Origin: JAJDYQ01 sp965214035
Lineage (GTDB): Bacteria; Pseudomonadota; Gammaproteobacteria; JAJDYQ01
Length of the DNA: 64,000 nt
NCBI GenBank assembly: GCA_965214035.1
Contig: OZ243932.1
Coordinates: 2,294,001 to 2,358,000, forward strand
Direction of reading: 5' to 3'
Shown one piece after another: positions 18,150 through 27,308 of the stretch (position 1 is the first letter of the stretch; every line of letters starts with the position of its first letter). The position numbers were made by a program, and so were the translations under genes. Under the pieces are notes generated by a model. The model was not told where the DNA came from and did not search any database. It was given only the letters and a program-made list of their open reading frames with translations.

Positions 18150-18165
18150 AGGATAGTCCGTTGAA

Positions 18166-19011
18166 ATGCTAAGACTAAGAAGCAAAATAGCAAAAGCCAT
18201 TAAACAGTTTAAGGGTTGGGATCCAGACATCGGCCTATTGTCTCGAAAACTCGAAATCTTCAATGATGATACTTTCGTTGTGTCCTATCCGAAGTCGGGC
18301 AATACCTGGGTGCGGTTTATGCTGATGAACCTGATGTTCCCCGATGAAGCCAGCTTTCCGAACATGGAGGACAGGATACCCGATATCTATAAAACTGGTA
18401 CGAGAAAGCTGATAAAATGTCCAAGACCAAGGATTATCAAAAGCCATGAGTATCCGGACCCTCGATACCCGCGGGTCATCTATGTTGTACGGGACCCCAG
18501 AGCCGTTGTGGTCTCTTCCTGGCATTATCACATCAAAATAAGGATTATTTCCGAGTCATATCCGCTCAATCAATATGTCGAAGATTTTGTTGCGGGTAGG
18601 ATATACGATTTTCCTATTAGGATATCATGGCAGGAGCATGTCGGTGGTTGGTGGGGTGCCAGACAGTTTTCACCGGATTTTCTGTTTTTGCGGTACGAAG
18701 ATATGCTGGATGATCCGACGAGTCATGTACGTCGTATTGCGCGTTTTATGGGGATTGATGCCGATGATGATGCGATTGCCAGAGTTGTCCGCAATAGCTC
18801 ATTTGACAATATGCAAAAGCTGGAAAAACAGACCGGTCATGCCTGGCAGGAACTGGCACAAAGCCGTATGGACAGGCTGTTTGTTCGTCGCGGGGACAGC
18901 CAGTCATGGAGAGAGGAACTGGACCCGGACAGTATCCGCTTGATTGAGGAAAACTGGGCCGGCACAATGGCTCTGATGGGGTATAAAACCAGCCTTTCCG
19001 ACAATAAATAG
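18166..19011 (+). CDS. PAPS-dependent sulfotransferase (Sulfotransfer_1-like)
   Basis: The 281-residue protein has the two hallmark nucleotide motifs: the 5'-phosphosulfate loop YPKSGNTWVRF near residues 43-53 and the 3'-phosphate motif YVVRDPRAVVVSSWHY near residue 110. It transfers sulfate from PAPS to a hydroxyl or amine acceptor; the acceptor (glycan, lipid or small molecule) is not evident. No signal peptide is present, so it should be cytoplasmic. The gene stands alone between trxA and a barrel-protein remnant, with unusual palindromes upstream. Isolation and leader structure suggest later acquisition. The family is clear, the substrate is not. Confidence 0.92.
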   Translation: MLRLRSKIAKAIKQFKGWDPDIGLLSRKLEIFNDDTFVVSYPKSGNTWVRFMLMNLMFPDEASFPNMEDRIPDIYKTGTRKLIKCPRPRIIKSHEYPDPRYPRVIYVVRDPRAVVVSSWHYHIKIRIISESYPLNQYVEDFVAGRIYDFPIRISWQEHVGGWWGARQFSPDFLFLRYEDMLDDPTSHVRRIARFMGIDADDDAIARVVRNSSFDNMQKLEKQTGHAWQELAQSRMDRLFVRRGDSQSWREELDPDSIRLIEENWAGTMALMGYKTSLSDNK

Positions 19012-19040
19012 ATATATCAAGAACTTTTTTACGAGAATGT

Positions 19041-19406
19041 GTGAAAGTGTTCACAGTTTTGCGCCATGATTATGATAATGCACCGGCTGCCAGCGGCCTG
19101 GAGCGGTTGTTGTCGGATTCGTTGACGGATGCACTGAAGGAAGAAGACAATGCACAAACCGCCGATGTATCGAGCCGCTGGACGCTGAAGGGTGAGTGGG
19201 GCTTTGCCCCGCAGAACGATGCCACCGGCATTCCCTATGCCAGCCTGTCGGCATCCGATGCCAAACGCGACTTGACGCTCGGTTGGCGTTTGCTGTCCAG
19301 TCCGGCTGGCCTGAAGTCGAAGCTGGATATCAAGGCCATCCGCCGCGAGCAGGACGGCAACAAGCCGAAAAACAGCGTTGGTGCGGAGTGGAAGTTGAAC
19401 TGGTAG
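19041..19406 (+). pseudogene. C-terminal fragment of an outer-membrane beta-barrel/autotransporter protein
   Basis: An open frame beginning at a GTG encodes 121 residues without a signal peptide. The end matches the last strands of large barrel or autotransporter proteins: alternating hydrophobic strands (RWTLKGEWGF, DLTLGWRLLS, KLDIKAIRREQDG) and a terminal Trp in SVGAEWKLNW. A complete barrel needs far more strands, so this is most likely the 3' remnant of a deleted adhesin or porin-like gene. A plausible terminator follows it. It could also be a short real product, but export would fail without a signal. Confidence 0.6.
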
Positions 19407-19416
19407 GATTTCCATG

Positions 19417-19440
19417 ACCGGCACTTCTCTGTCGGTTTTT
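19417..19440 (+). terminator. Probable intrinsic terminator after the barrel remnant
   Basis: ACCGGCA at 19417-19423 pairs with TGTCGGT at 19430-19436 (one G-T pair) across a 6-base loop, followed by TTTT. Confidence 0.6.
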
Positions 19441-19555
19441 GCGGGGCCGGATGTTTTTCGATGGTGTCTTTCCGGTCCCGCTCTCTGGTGCTTAAATGCC
19501 TTGCCCGGCCCTCGTTCTCTGATGATCTGACAGAAAAGCCGGTTCATACACGGAA

Positions 19556-19584
19556 TTGACCGTTATATATTCGGGTTGTACATT
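19556..19584 (+). promoter_or_regulatory. Sigma-70-type promoter for the kinase gene
   Basis: TTGACC at 19556-19561 and TACATT at 19579-19584 are separated by exactly 17 bases. Transcription would begin near 19591, just before the first ATG of the kinase frame (19600), which leaves more room for initiation at ATG 19621. Confidence 0.5.
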
Positions 19585-19599
19585 CTGTACAGTGTTTTT

Positions 19600-20979
19600 A
19601 TGGCGGATTGGATACCTGACATGACAAACTCGTCGCAAGATGCCTCCCCTGTATCGGTCGGTCGTTATCTGCTGCATGACAGGATCGGTTCAGGGCAGTA
19701 TGGTGATGTCTATCATGGTTATGACCCTGTGTTGAAACGCGATGTGGCGATTAAGCTGCCTTCGTCCAGTATTCAGCAGCATGAGCTGAAGACATTGCTG
19801 GAGGCCTTTCAAAAAGAGGCGGAACTGGCGGCCCGTTTTATTCACCCCAATATCGTGGCGGTGTATGACGTGGGGGCGAAAAAGCCGGCCGGTAATATGG
19901 ATAATCCGGATTACTCGCCGCATTATCTGGTTATGGAGTACGTGGATGGTGTCGATCTGAAAAGCTATCTGCGACAAAACGGCCGGCTTGCATTGCAGCA
20001 GGTGCTTGATGTCGTTTATCACTGCTGCATGGCGCTCGATTATGTCCATTTTATGGGCGTCATACACAGGGATGTCAAGCCGGGAAATATCCTGTTTAAC
20101 CCGGGCCGGGGTATCTGCAAGCTGACTGATTTCGGTATAGCTGACACCAGCGATATGAAGTCTTCCAAGAATATGGGGAGCCTTTCCTATATGTCGCCGG
20201 AGCATTTTCAGCCGGAGCGTCCGCTTTCATTCAAGTCGGATATATTCGCACTTGGCAGCGTCATGTATGAGTTGCTTGCCGGTCAGCCGGCCTTTGCCGG
20301 CAATACGCCGCGGGATGTTGCCGAGCGGGTACAGCAGGTAAAGCCGCCGCCGATTCGTCGATATTGCCCCGATCTGCCCGAAGATCTGGAAAATGTTCTG
20401 CAGGTCGCCATGCACTGTGATCCGGAAAAGCGTTATACCGATGCCCTGGCCTTTGCGCGGGCCCTGCAGGAGGTCGATTTGACGCGCACCGGTGGTTCCC
20501 ACGGTAAAACGGCGACGATGACTGAGCAGGTTTCGAGGTATCTCAGTATGCGGGAGGATAGCTGGTTCCGGCATTTTACACCGGACCAGATCAGTGAGTT
20601 GCTGGTCGTAACACGAAGTTGTGACTATCGCTGTGGAGATTACATTGTTCGGGAAGGTGAACAGGCCAGTGAGTTCTATATCATTGTTTCCGGGTCCGTC
20701 GCGATTGAAAAAAATTCACAGTATCTGACAACGCTGAAGGCCGGCGAGTCGTTCGGGGAAATGGGTATTCAGGCCCTGCTGAACGCCCGTAGGACGGCTG
20801 ATGTAAGAGCGGAAACAGATACCTGCCTGCTGGCTGTCAATGATGGCCGATTGGAGTTATTATCTGATTCGACACGTGCTTCACTCTATCGGGTCTTTCT
20901 GGAGGCCACCATGAAGAGGATGTCTGGAATGACGGCAGAGGTTATGAAGCTGAGGAAAAACTTACCAGAGGAGATATGA
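19600..20979 (+). CDS. Ser/Thr protein kinase with C-terminal cyclic-nucleotide-binding domain
   Basis: Residues about 20-285 are a Hanks-type kinase: glycine loop GSGQYGDV, VAIK lysine, catalytic HRDVKPGN, DFG and SPE in place of APE. Residues about 330-440 form a cyclic-nucleotide-binding (CNB) beta-roll with the FGEMG phosphate-cassette region and RRTADV. No membrane helix is visible, so the protein is probably cytoplasmic. Second-messenger binding likely controls the kinase. ATG 19600 is used; ATG 19621 is equally possible given the promoter position. It lies one base before the GlcG/HbpS-like gene and is likely coupled to it. The vWA-FHA protein at 3.5 kb is a candidate phosphothreonine reader, by inference only. 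Confidence 0.92.
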   Translation: MADWIPDMTNSSQDASPVSVGRYLLHDRIGSGQYGDVYHGYDPVLKRDVAIKLPSSSIQQHELKTLLEAFQKEAELAARFIHPNIVAVYDVGAKKPAGNMDNPDYSPHYLVMEYVDGVDLKSYLRQNGRLALQQVLDVVYHCCMALDYVHFMGVIHRDVKPGNILFNPGRGICKLTDFGIADTSDMKSSKNMGSLSYMSPEHFQPERPLSFKSDIFALGSVMYELLAGQPAFAGNTPRDVAERVQQVKPPPIRRYCPDLPEDLENVLQVAMHCDPEKRYTDALAFARALQEVDLTRTGGSHGKTATMTEQVSRYLSMREDSWFRHFTPDQISELLVVTRSCDYRCGDYIVREGEQASEFYIIVSGSVAIEKNSQYLTTLKAGESFGEMGIQALLNARRTADVRAETDTCLLAVNDGRLELLSDSTRASLYRVFLEATMKRMSGMTAEVMKLRKNLPEEI

Positions 20980-20980
20980 A

Positions 20981-21472
20981 ATGAAACTGAAATGGTTATT
21001 GATGATTCTGTCGGCTTTTTATGCCGGTCAGGCCACTGCCGATGAGGAGACCATGGTGGTTGACCTCAAGCGTATGACGATGGCGACGGCGTTGACGATG
21101 GCACAGGCTGCCGTGGATGAATGCACTGAGCAGGGCATTCAGATAGGGGTCACTGTGGTGGACCGTGACGGAGTGGTGCAGGTTACATTGCGCGATACCA
21201 TCGCGGCACCCCTTACGTTGCCCATCAGTAAGGGTAAAGCCTTTGCATCCGCGAATTTTAATGCAGCAACTTCCTCGCTCGCTGACAGGGCAGACAGTCC
21301 TGTGGGTCGGCAGCCCGGTCTGGTCATGTCAGCCGGTGGTCTACCGCTGCAGGTAGGTGGTTCGCTGATTGGTGCCATCGGGGTGAGTGGCGCACCTTCG
21401 GGAGAAACGGATGAGGTGTGTGCCCAGGCCGGTATTGATGCGGTACAGGCGGATATCGAAATGTCGATGTAA
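20981..21472 (+). CDS. Secreted GlcG/HbpS family protein (possible haem-binding)
   Basis: The 163-residue precursor has a signal peptide (MKLKWLLMILSAFYAGQATA) and a single GlcG/HbpS (DUF336) domain. Family marks include VDRDGVVQVTLRD, the SKGKAFAS helix start and the end segment SLIGAIGVSGAP. Members bind haem or small cofactors; in Streptomyces HbpS is an extracellular accessory to a sensor kinase. The start follows a GAGGAG site that overlaps the end of the kinase gene, with one base between the genes. The pairing with a kinase here is suggestive of a sensing role, though this kinase lacks a membrane segment. The catalytic or ligand role is not fixed by sequence alone. Confidence 0.82.
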   Translation: MKLKWLLMILSAFYAGQATADEETMVVDLKRMTMATALTMAQAAVDECTEQGIQIGVTVVDRDGVVQVTLRDTIAAPLTLPISKGKAFASANFNAATSSLADRADSPVGRQPGLVMSAGGLPLQVGGSLIGAIGVSGAPSGETDEVCAQAGIDAVQADIEMSM

Positions 21473-21655
21473 CGTGTGTGCTGCTGGTCGTCGCCCGAAG
21501 TGACAGGGACTGCCGGATCTGGCATCGAAGAACCGCATATTGATTATACAAACTATTCATTGTCAGGATGAATGGCCTGCCGCTATGATTACAAGGTCGG
21601 CGAATACTGTGTCTGAATGTTTTTCAGGCGCAATCGCTTATAATGGAGCCGGATA

Positions 21656-24268
21656 ATGCTTGAAAAATATCGTGAACATGAGGCGCAACGCGCCGAACAG
21701 ATGATACCTCCCCTGCCGCTGGATGCCGGGCAGGTGGCCGAGTTGGTGGCGTTGTTGAAAAAGCCGCCGGCGGGCGAGGAGGAGATACTGCTGGGTTTGT
21801 TGGTCAATCGTGTCCCGCCGGGGGTTGATGAGGCCGCTTATGTGAAAGCCGCATTTCTGGCCGATGTGGCCAGAGGCAATGCCCGCAGTCCTCTGGTGAG
21901 CAGGGAGTGTGCCGTCGAACTGCTCGGCACCATGCTCGGCGGTTATAATGTCGAACCGCTTGTTGCGTTGCTCGATGATGCCGATCTTGGTTTTCTGGCC
22001 GGTGAGCAACTGAAATATACTCTGCTGATGTTTGACGCATTCCATGATGTCAGAGAAAAAGCCGATGCCGGGAATGAGAATGCAAAAGCAGTGATGCAGT
22101 CCTGGGCAGATGCCGAATGGTTTACTCGCAAAAAAGACGTGCCGGCGGAAATTCGGGTTACGGTCTTCAAGGTGCCCGGTGAAACGAATACCGATGATCT
22201 GTCCCCGGCCCAGAATGCCTGGTCACGACCGGATATCCCTTTGCACGCCCGTGCGATGCTGAAAAATGGACGTGAGGGCATTCATCCCGACGAGTCCGGT
22301 ACTGTCGGCCCTCTGAAACAGATCGAAGAGTTGAAGTCCCGTGGTTATCCTCTGGCTTATGTCGGCGATGTGGTCGGGACCGGATCGTCCCGTAAGTCGG
22401 CAGTCAATTCTGTCCTCTGGCACATGGGCGATGATATACCCGGTGTTCCCAACAAGCGCATCGGCGGTGTGGTGCTGGGAACGAAAATCGCCCCTATCTT
22501 TTTTAATACCCTGGAGGATTCGGGAGCACTGCCGATAGAAGTTCCGGTAGATGATTTCAATATGGGGGATGTGATTATTGTAAAACCCTTTGATGGGGTG
22601 ATAACCAACGAAGCAGGCAGCACCCTGATAGAATTTTCGTTGAAGACCGATGTGCTGCTGGATGAGGTACAGGCCGGTGGTCGTATCCCGCTGATCATTG
22701 GCCGATCTCTGACTGAGAAGGCGAGAGAGGCTATGGGTCTGGGTTCAACGGATGTTTTTCGCCGACCACAAAATCCCGAAAGGATGGCAAAGGGTTATAC
22801 CCTGGCACAAAAGATCGTGGGCCGGGCCTGTGGCCTCGATGAAGGCAAGGGTATTTTGCCCGGTACTTACTGTGAGCCCCGCATGAGTACCGTAGGTTCT
22901 CAGGATACTACCGGCCCCATGACAAGAGATGAACTGAGGGAGCTGGCATGTCTGGGATTTTCTCCTGATCTGGTGATGCAGTCATTTTGTCATACGGCAG
23001 CTTATCCTCTACCTGTCGATATTGATACGCAACATACCCTGCCTGATTTTATTCAGACACGTGGCGGTGTTTCTCTGCGTCCCGGTGATGGCATTATTCA
23101 TTCGTGGCTGAATCGCATGTTGTTGCCCGATCAGGTTGGTACGGGCGGTGATTCGCATACCCGCTTCCCGCTCGGTATCTCTTTTCCAGCAGGTTCCGGT
23201 CTGGTGGCTTTCGGTGCCGCGCTGGGTGTTATTCCGCTGGATATGCCGGAGTCGGTCCTGGTCAAATTTACCGGTGAAATACAGCCGGGCATCACATTGC
23301 GCGACCTGGTTAATGCGATTCCATATGAGGCCATGAGACGCGGCCTGTTGACCATTGAAAAGAGAGGCAAGAAGAATGTTTATAATGGTCGTATTCTTGA
23401 AATTGAGGGGTTGCCCAATCTGACCGTGGAGCAGGCCTTCGAGTTGTCTGACGCATCGGCTGAACGTTCCGCAGGTGGCTGCACGATTGAGCTGTCGGAG
23501 GAATCGGTAGCCGAATATCTCCGTTCCAACATTATCATGCTGCGATGGATGATTGATAATGATTATGAAGATAAGCGCACCCTGGAGCGTCGTGCGAGAG
23601 CCATGGAAGACTGGCTGAAAAATCCGATCTTGATGCGTGCCGATAAAAATGCCGATTATGCCGAGGTGATTGAGATCAATATGTCCGCGATCAGGGAACC
23701 TTTGCTGGCCTGTCCCAATGACCCTGATGATGTCAGGCCCTTGTCCGAAGTTGCCGGTCGCAAAATTGATGAGGTGTTTATTGGTTCCTGTATGACCAAT
23801 ATCGGTCATTTCAGGGCGGCAGGTAAATTATTACAGGCTGCGGGTGAGGTGATTCCTGCGCGTCTATGGATAGCACCACCTACCAGAATGGATGAGGCAC
23901 AGTTGATGGAAGAGGGTTTCTACAATATCTATGCTTCTGCCGGTGCGCGTACAGAAATGCCGGGTTGTTCTTTATGTATGGGTAATCAAGCGCGTATCGC
24001 GCCAAACTCTACTGCGGTATCGACATCCACACGTAACTTTCCCAATCGACTGGGTCAGGGTGCGGATGTTTTTCTGGCTTCTGCTGAACTGGCGGCTGTC
24101 GCATCGATCATGGGTAAGTTGCCGACCGTTGAAGAGTACATGGAATATGCCGTTAAAATTGACTCGATGGCACCCGAAATTTACAGGTATATGAATTTTG
24201 ACAGGATGCCGGAATTTGTCGAATCGGCCGAGCGGGGCAGGGAAATAGCCGTACAACTGGTTGCCTGA
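21656..24268 (+). CDS. acnB: Aconitate hydratase B / 2-methylisocitrate dehydratase
   Basis: The 870 residues match AcnB, with its N-terminal HEAT-like domain followed by the swivel domain and then the cluster-bearing domains, the order that separates AcnB from AcnA. The [4Fe-4S] cysteines lie in FIGSCMTNIG and PGCSLCMGNQ. The enzyme converts citrate to isocitrate in the TCA cycle and can act on 2-methylisocitrate. A GGAG site precedes ATG 21656. The gene is monocistronic by appearance, with the copper genes starting 68 bases downstream. Confidence 0.97.
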   Translation: MLEKYREHEAQRAEQMIPPLPLDAGQVAELVALLKKPPAGEEEILLGLLVNRVPPGVDEAAYVKAAFLADVARGNARSPLVSRECAVELLGTMLGGYNVEPLVALLDDADLGFLAGEQLKYTLLMFDAFHDVREKADAGNENAKAVMQSWADAEWFTRKKDVPAEIRVTVFKVPGETNTDDLSPAQNAWSRPDIPLHARAMLKNGREGIHPDESGTVGPLKQIEELKSRGYPLAYVGDVVGTGSSRKSAVNSVLWHMGDDIPGVPNKRIGGVVLGTKIAPIFFNTLEDSGALPIEVPVDDFNMGDVIIVKPFDGVITNEAGSTLIEFSLKTDVLLDEVQAGGRIPLIIGRSLTEKAREAMGLGSTDVFRRPQNPERMAKGYTLAQKIVGRACGLDEGKGILPGTYCEPRMSTVGSQDTTGPMTRDELRELACLGFSPDLVMQSFCHTAAYPLPVDIDTQHTLPDFIQTRGGVSLRPGDGIIHSWLNRMLLPDQVGTGGDSHTRFPLGISFPAGSGLVAFGAALGVIPLDMPESVLVKFTGEIQPGITLRDLVNAIPYEAMRRGLLTIEKRGKKNVYNGRILEIEGLPNLTVEQAFELSDASAERSAGGCTIELSEESVAEYLRSNIIMLRWMIDNDYEDKRTLERRARAMEDWLKNPILMRADKNADYAEVIEINMSAIREPLLACPNDPDDVRPLSEVAGRKIDEVFIGSCMTNIGHFRAAGKLLQAAGEVIPARLWIAPPTRMDEAQLMEEGFYNIYASAGARTEMPGCSLCMGNQARIAPNSTAVSTSTRNFPNRLGQGADVFLASAELAAVASIMGKLPTVEEYMEYAVKIDSMAPEIYRYMNFDRMPEFVESAERGREIAVQLVA

Positions 24269-24336
24269 TGCTTCAGTTCTGAAGTCAAATGGCTGAGAGC
24301 GAGGCTTCCAGGATGGGAGAGTGGGAGTTGAGCGAT

Positions 24337-24804
24337 ATGAGGGCGTTTATCAAAACCATTTTTGGCGTTTTTATCTTTTCGCTGGTTTTCAGCCTGTTTT
24401 CGGCCCGTGCTGCCGGTCAATCCAGTGCCGATATGGTTGATGTTGTTACTCCCTATGCGCGAGCCAGTTTGCCGGGCGTGTCGATGGGTGCAGCATTCAT
24501 GGCATTGAAAAATAACAGTGGTGAGCGTCGTTATCTGGTGTCCGCAGAAAGCCCGGCTGCTGCCGCCACTGAAATTCATGGTCATGTCATGGCCGATGGA
24601 ATAATCAAAATGAGAAAGACGACCGGCATTGATCTTGATGCCAGCCATACCCGGCTGCTTCAGCCCGGTGGTTTCCATATTATGCTGATCGGTCTTAAGC
24701 AACCGTTGCAACAGGGTGAGTCTTTCCCGCTGGAGCTGATCTACCGCGACGGCAGTCGTGATAAAGTGACGGTCCTCGTCATTGACGGGAATGTCCCGGA
24801 GTAG
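24337..24804 (+). CDS. Periplasmic copper chaperone PCu(A)C
   Basis: Starting at ATG 24337, the protein has a clear signal peptide (core FGVFIFSLVFSLFSARA). The mature part has the PCuAC copper site: Met in GAAFM, HGHVM with the downstream Met of IIKM, and the late His-x-Met of GGFHIML. It delivers Cu(I) to the CuA site of cytochrome oxidase. It stands 5 bases before the SCO gene, a common pair for oxidase assembly. The longer frame from 24289 would disrupt the signal peptide, so 24337 is preferred. No oxidase genes are in the window. Confidence 0.92.
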   Translation: MRAFIKTIFGVFIFSLVFSLFSARAAGQSSADMVDVVTPYARASLPGVSMGAAFMALKNNSGERRYLVSAESPAAAATEIHGHVMADGIIKMRKTTGIDLDASHTRLLQPGGFHIMLIGLKQPLQQGESFPLELIYRDGSRDKVTVLVIDGNVPE

Positions 24805-24809
24805 CACAT

Positions 24810-25415
24810 ATGACGAAAAAACAATTCGTTTTACTCGGCATGATTGCCGTAATTTCACTGTCTGTTGGCCTGCTGGTTTCCTGGCTGGTGAGCAGCCAGA
24901 CTGAGCAGCCGAAAGGCATCACCAGTATTGGTGGAGATTTTACGCTGCAATCCAGTCAGGGGCCTGTCTCGCTGTCTCGTGACCTCGATGGCAGGGTGGT
25001 CGCTTTGTATTTTGGTTTTGCGTCCTGTCCGGATGTCTGTCCGACCAGTCTGGGTATTATGGCCGCGGCACTGCGTCAACTCAGTGATGAGGAGCAGCAG
25101 CAGGTTCAACCGGTCTTTGTCAGCGTTGATCCTGAGCGTGATGATGTCGAAAAGCTGAGTCTTTATGCCAATGCCTTTTATCCAGGCATGTTGGGGCTGA
25201 CCGCAGACCTGGGGGTTATCAAGGATGTCGCATGGCGCTATCGCGCCATCTATAAGAAAGTACCTCTGGAAAATTCCGCTATCGGCTATACTATTGACCA
25301 TTCATCCATTATCTATGTGATTGGCAGAAATGGCGTCATACAGTCGCTGGCACAACATGGTACAGCTCCGGCTGAAGTCGCTGCCAAAATAAAAGCCGCC
25401 CTGTCGAATACCTGA
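24810..25415 (+). CDS. SCO1/SenC family copper protein
   Basis: The 201 residues have one N-terminal membrane anchor (about 6-29) and a thioredoxin-fold domain with the copper motif ASCPDVCPTS (CxxxC) and the third ligand His in IDHSS. SCO proteins work as thiol-disulphide reductases and copper donors in the assembly of the CuA centre of cytochrome c oxidase, on the periplasmic face of the inner membrane. The gene follows the PCuAC chaperone with a 5-base gap, so the two form a copper-delivery operon. Confidence 0.94.
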   Translation: MTKKQFVLLGMIAVISLSVGLLVSWLVSSQTEQPKGITSIGGDFTLQSSQGPVSLSRDLDGRVVALYFGFASCPDVCPTSLGIMAAALRQLSDEEQQQVQPVFVSVDPERDDVEKLSLYANAFYPGMLGLTADLGVIKDVAWRYRAIYKKVPLENSAIGYTIDHSSIIYVIGRNGVIQSLAQHGTAPAEVAAKIKAALSNT

Positions 25416-25670
25416 AGCTGGTTGCAGATTATCAGGCGATTAAAGCCAGGGAAGTGCTCAAGGTGAACAAAAACTCAGGCACTATCAATGCCGTTGGCTG
25501 GTTGAATGTTTTTTGCCTGGATCCAATGGTAAGGACGCAACCTGATTTGACAGGGATATTGCGCCGCCAATTTTCTGGGCTTTGTTTAATATTGAATCCG
25601 TCCTGACTCTATCATTGCATCAATGTACATCAGATCGGTGAACCCGCGTAAATTATAAATTGGAAATCAT

Positions 25671-27308
25671 ATGACTATTTTAAAAGCCGCTTTAAAAAGT
25701 CTTAAGGACAAGCTCAACAGCTATAAAAACAGTGAGCAGCTTCAACAGCCCCGGGTCTGGCTTGAGAATAACACGTATCGCGTCCAGTCTTTTTTTCGAA
25801 ATCATGAATTGCGTGACTTTATATTTGAACCTTTTAAGGGTGTCTTTGACCCGCCTGAAAAGACGATTGATGCCGATGTTTATTCCGTTATTACTCAGGT
25901 AGCCATTGTCAATGCAGTCCTGGCCGGGCTTCCGGGGCGTATGGGTGTTGGCGTTTTCGTTTCGATGGCCCTCGAGGCATGGATGGCATACGTCATCGCT
26001 CGCCATGTCGGGCTGAATATTGAAAAAACATCGGATATCTGGAAGTACTTCGGTCTGCTTGCAGCGGCAGTAGGAATCATTTTTTATGGTGGATTCAGGG
26101 TGCTTTTGGGTTTCGGTGTCTCTCTTTTCTCCATAATTCCGGGGATTAATCCATTGATTCCGGCTGAGATCCTTGTGACCGACCTGGTCGGAATTCTATT
26201 TCTGGTGGGGTTTAGTGAGGCCAGAAAAACAGGCAGCTTTATCATTCCGAAGAGACGGGTGATTTCAATTTTTTCTCAGACCGGGGCGATTTTCAAATAC
26301 CAGCATGGCATTGTGAAAAATGTCCTTTCAATAGAAAATTTGCAATTGGTGGGAAAGCGCCTCAAGGCATTTTTATCAGGGGATATCCCGGTTGATATGA
26401 AAACCTTCAATGGTGAAGCCTTTGCAACCGCTGCCATGGCTTATTTATTGGCAGGTCAGTACGACAAGCTGGAAGGGCCTTTGAGAGAGACGTTTCTGAA
26501 CGCCATTCGGCTGCGATGGTCTGCACAGTTTGATGAAAGTACGACTATCGAAGAGATTGCCAACCGTTTCCGGGAATATGATGGAGACCAACTGGAAGGC
26601 GCCCTTAATACAATAAAAGGCAAGATGTTTGAAATCATGGTGGCCGATCAGGAAAACCTGGATAGTGATAGCCGGCGGGCGCGAATGCATGCCGATGAAT
26701 CTTTCCCCGGAACGGATATTGTTTTTACCGATGTCAACACAGGTGAACAGATAGATGTTTCATTGAAAGCGGTTGCCGAGAGTGATGTATCCATCATAGA
26801 ACATGCCTTGGCCCGTTATCCTGATAAACCCATCATGACAACGGAGGAGTCCGCAACATTATTTGATGATGACTCAAGGGTGTTCGGCAGTGGTATCCAT
26901 CATCAGGATTTGCACAATATCACGGAAGAAAAGTTCGACGAGTTGGTTCATTCGATGGAAGTCAATGCAGAGGGTGTTGTCATTGCCGGAGTGGTGGTTG
27001 GCAAATTTGCAGCACTCTGGCCATTTTTTATGGCTTACTACCGCAAGAGAATTACATATCAGCAGTTTGACGCCGTGATGGGGAAGGTTCTGGATGAGGC
27101 GGGCGTATCACTGGCCTCGCGGATGAGCTATGCTTTGTTATTGGGGGCCCCGTTTTTGCCTGGTATCTATTGGCGAGAGGGGTTAAGGGCATTGTGGAGA
27201 TGGCTGAGCCAGCTGGGTCAACAAAACATATTGAGTTTATACCCAAAAATCAATCACATAAGCCGCAATGATTGGTCCCTCACGGACATTCCCGGTTTGA
27301 GAAACTGA
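25671..27308 (+). CDS. Membrane protein with internal PD-(D/E)XK-like segment, unknown function
   Basis: This 545-residue protein is not recognised as a named family. N-terminal residues about 70-185 contain three or four membrane segments, and hydrophobic stretches recur near the C-terminus (about 435-455 and 480-500). Between them, residues 316-370 show a nuclease-like pattern: KGKMFE (E321), PGTDIVF (D349) and IDVSLK (D362, K366), the spacing of the PD-(D/E)XK fold. This is followed by IIEHALARYPDKPIMTT, a motif I associate with membrane proteins bearing such a domain. Activity is not proven, since the core D-x-S-x-K differs from the canonical E-x-K. The gene stands alone with 255 bases upstream and 129 downstream. 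Confidence 0.6.
   Translation: MTILKAALKSLKDKLNSYKNSEQLQQPRVWLENNTYRVQSFFRNHELRDFIFEPFKGVFDPPEKTIDADVYSVITQVAIVNAVLAGLPGRMGVGVFVSMALEAWMAYVIARHVGLNIEKTSDIWKYFGLLAAAVGIIFYGGFRVLLGFGVSLFSIIPGINPLIPAEILVTDLVGILFLVGFSEARKTGSFIIPKRRVISIFSQTGAIFKYQHGIVKNVLSIENLQLVGKRLKAFLSGDIPVDMKTFNGEAFATAAMAYLLAGQYDKLEGPLRETFLNAIRLRWSAQFDESTTIEEIANRFREYDGDQLEGALNTIKGKMFEIMVADQENLDSDSRRARMHADESFPGTDIVFTDVNTGEQIDVSLKAVAESDVSIIEHALARYPDKPIMTTEESATLFDDDSRVFGSGIHHQDLHNITEEKFDELVHSMEVNAEGVVIAGVVVGKFAALWPFFMAYYRKRITYQQFDAVMGKVLDEAGVSLASRMSYALLLGAPFLPGIYWREGLRALWRWLSQLGQQNILSLYPKINHISRNDWSLTDIPGLRN

Larger units (their letters stand above)
17404..18165. other. Long non-coding gap between trxA and sulfotransferase
   Basis: About 760 bases carry no frame I can support on either strand. 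The trxA side has a minus-strand TATAAT at 17497-17502. The sulfotransferase side has two perfect inverted repeats and a C-rich tract (18107-18120), listed separately. The middle looks like decayed intergenic DNA with no recognisable gene remains. Confidence 0.6.

Noticed and set aside
21639..21644. TATAAT just before acnB as its -10 box
   Set aside because: It is 11 bases from the ATG, would remove the ribosome site from the transcript, and has no -35 partner.
23009..23809. Long minus-strand frame inside acnB
   Set aside because: Antisense shadow of a fully conserved gene with no domain of its own.
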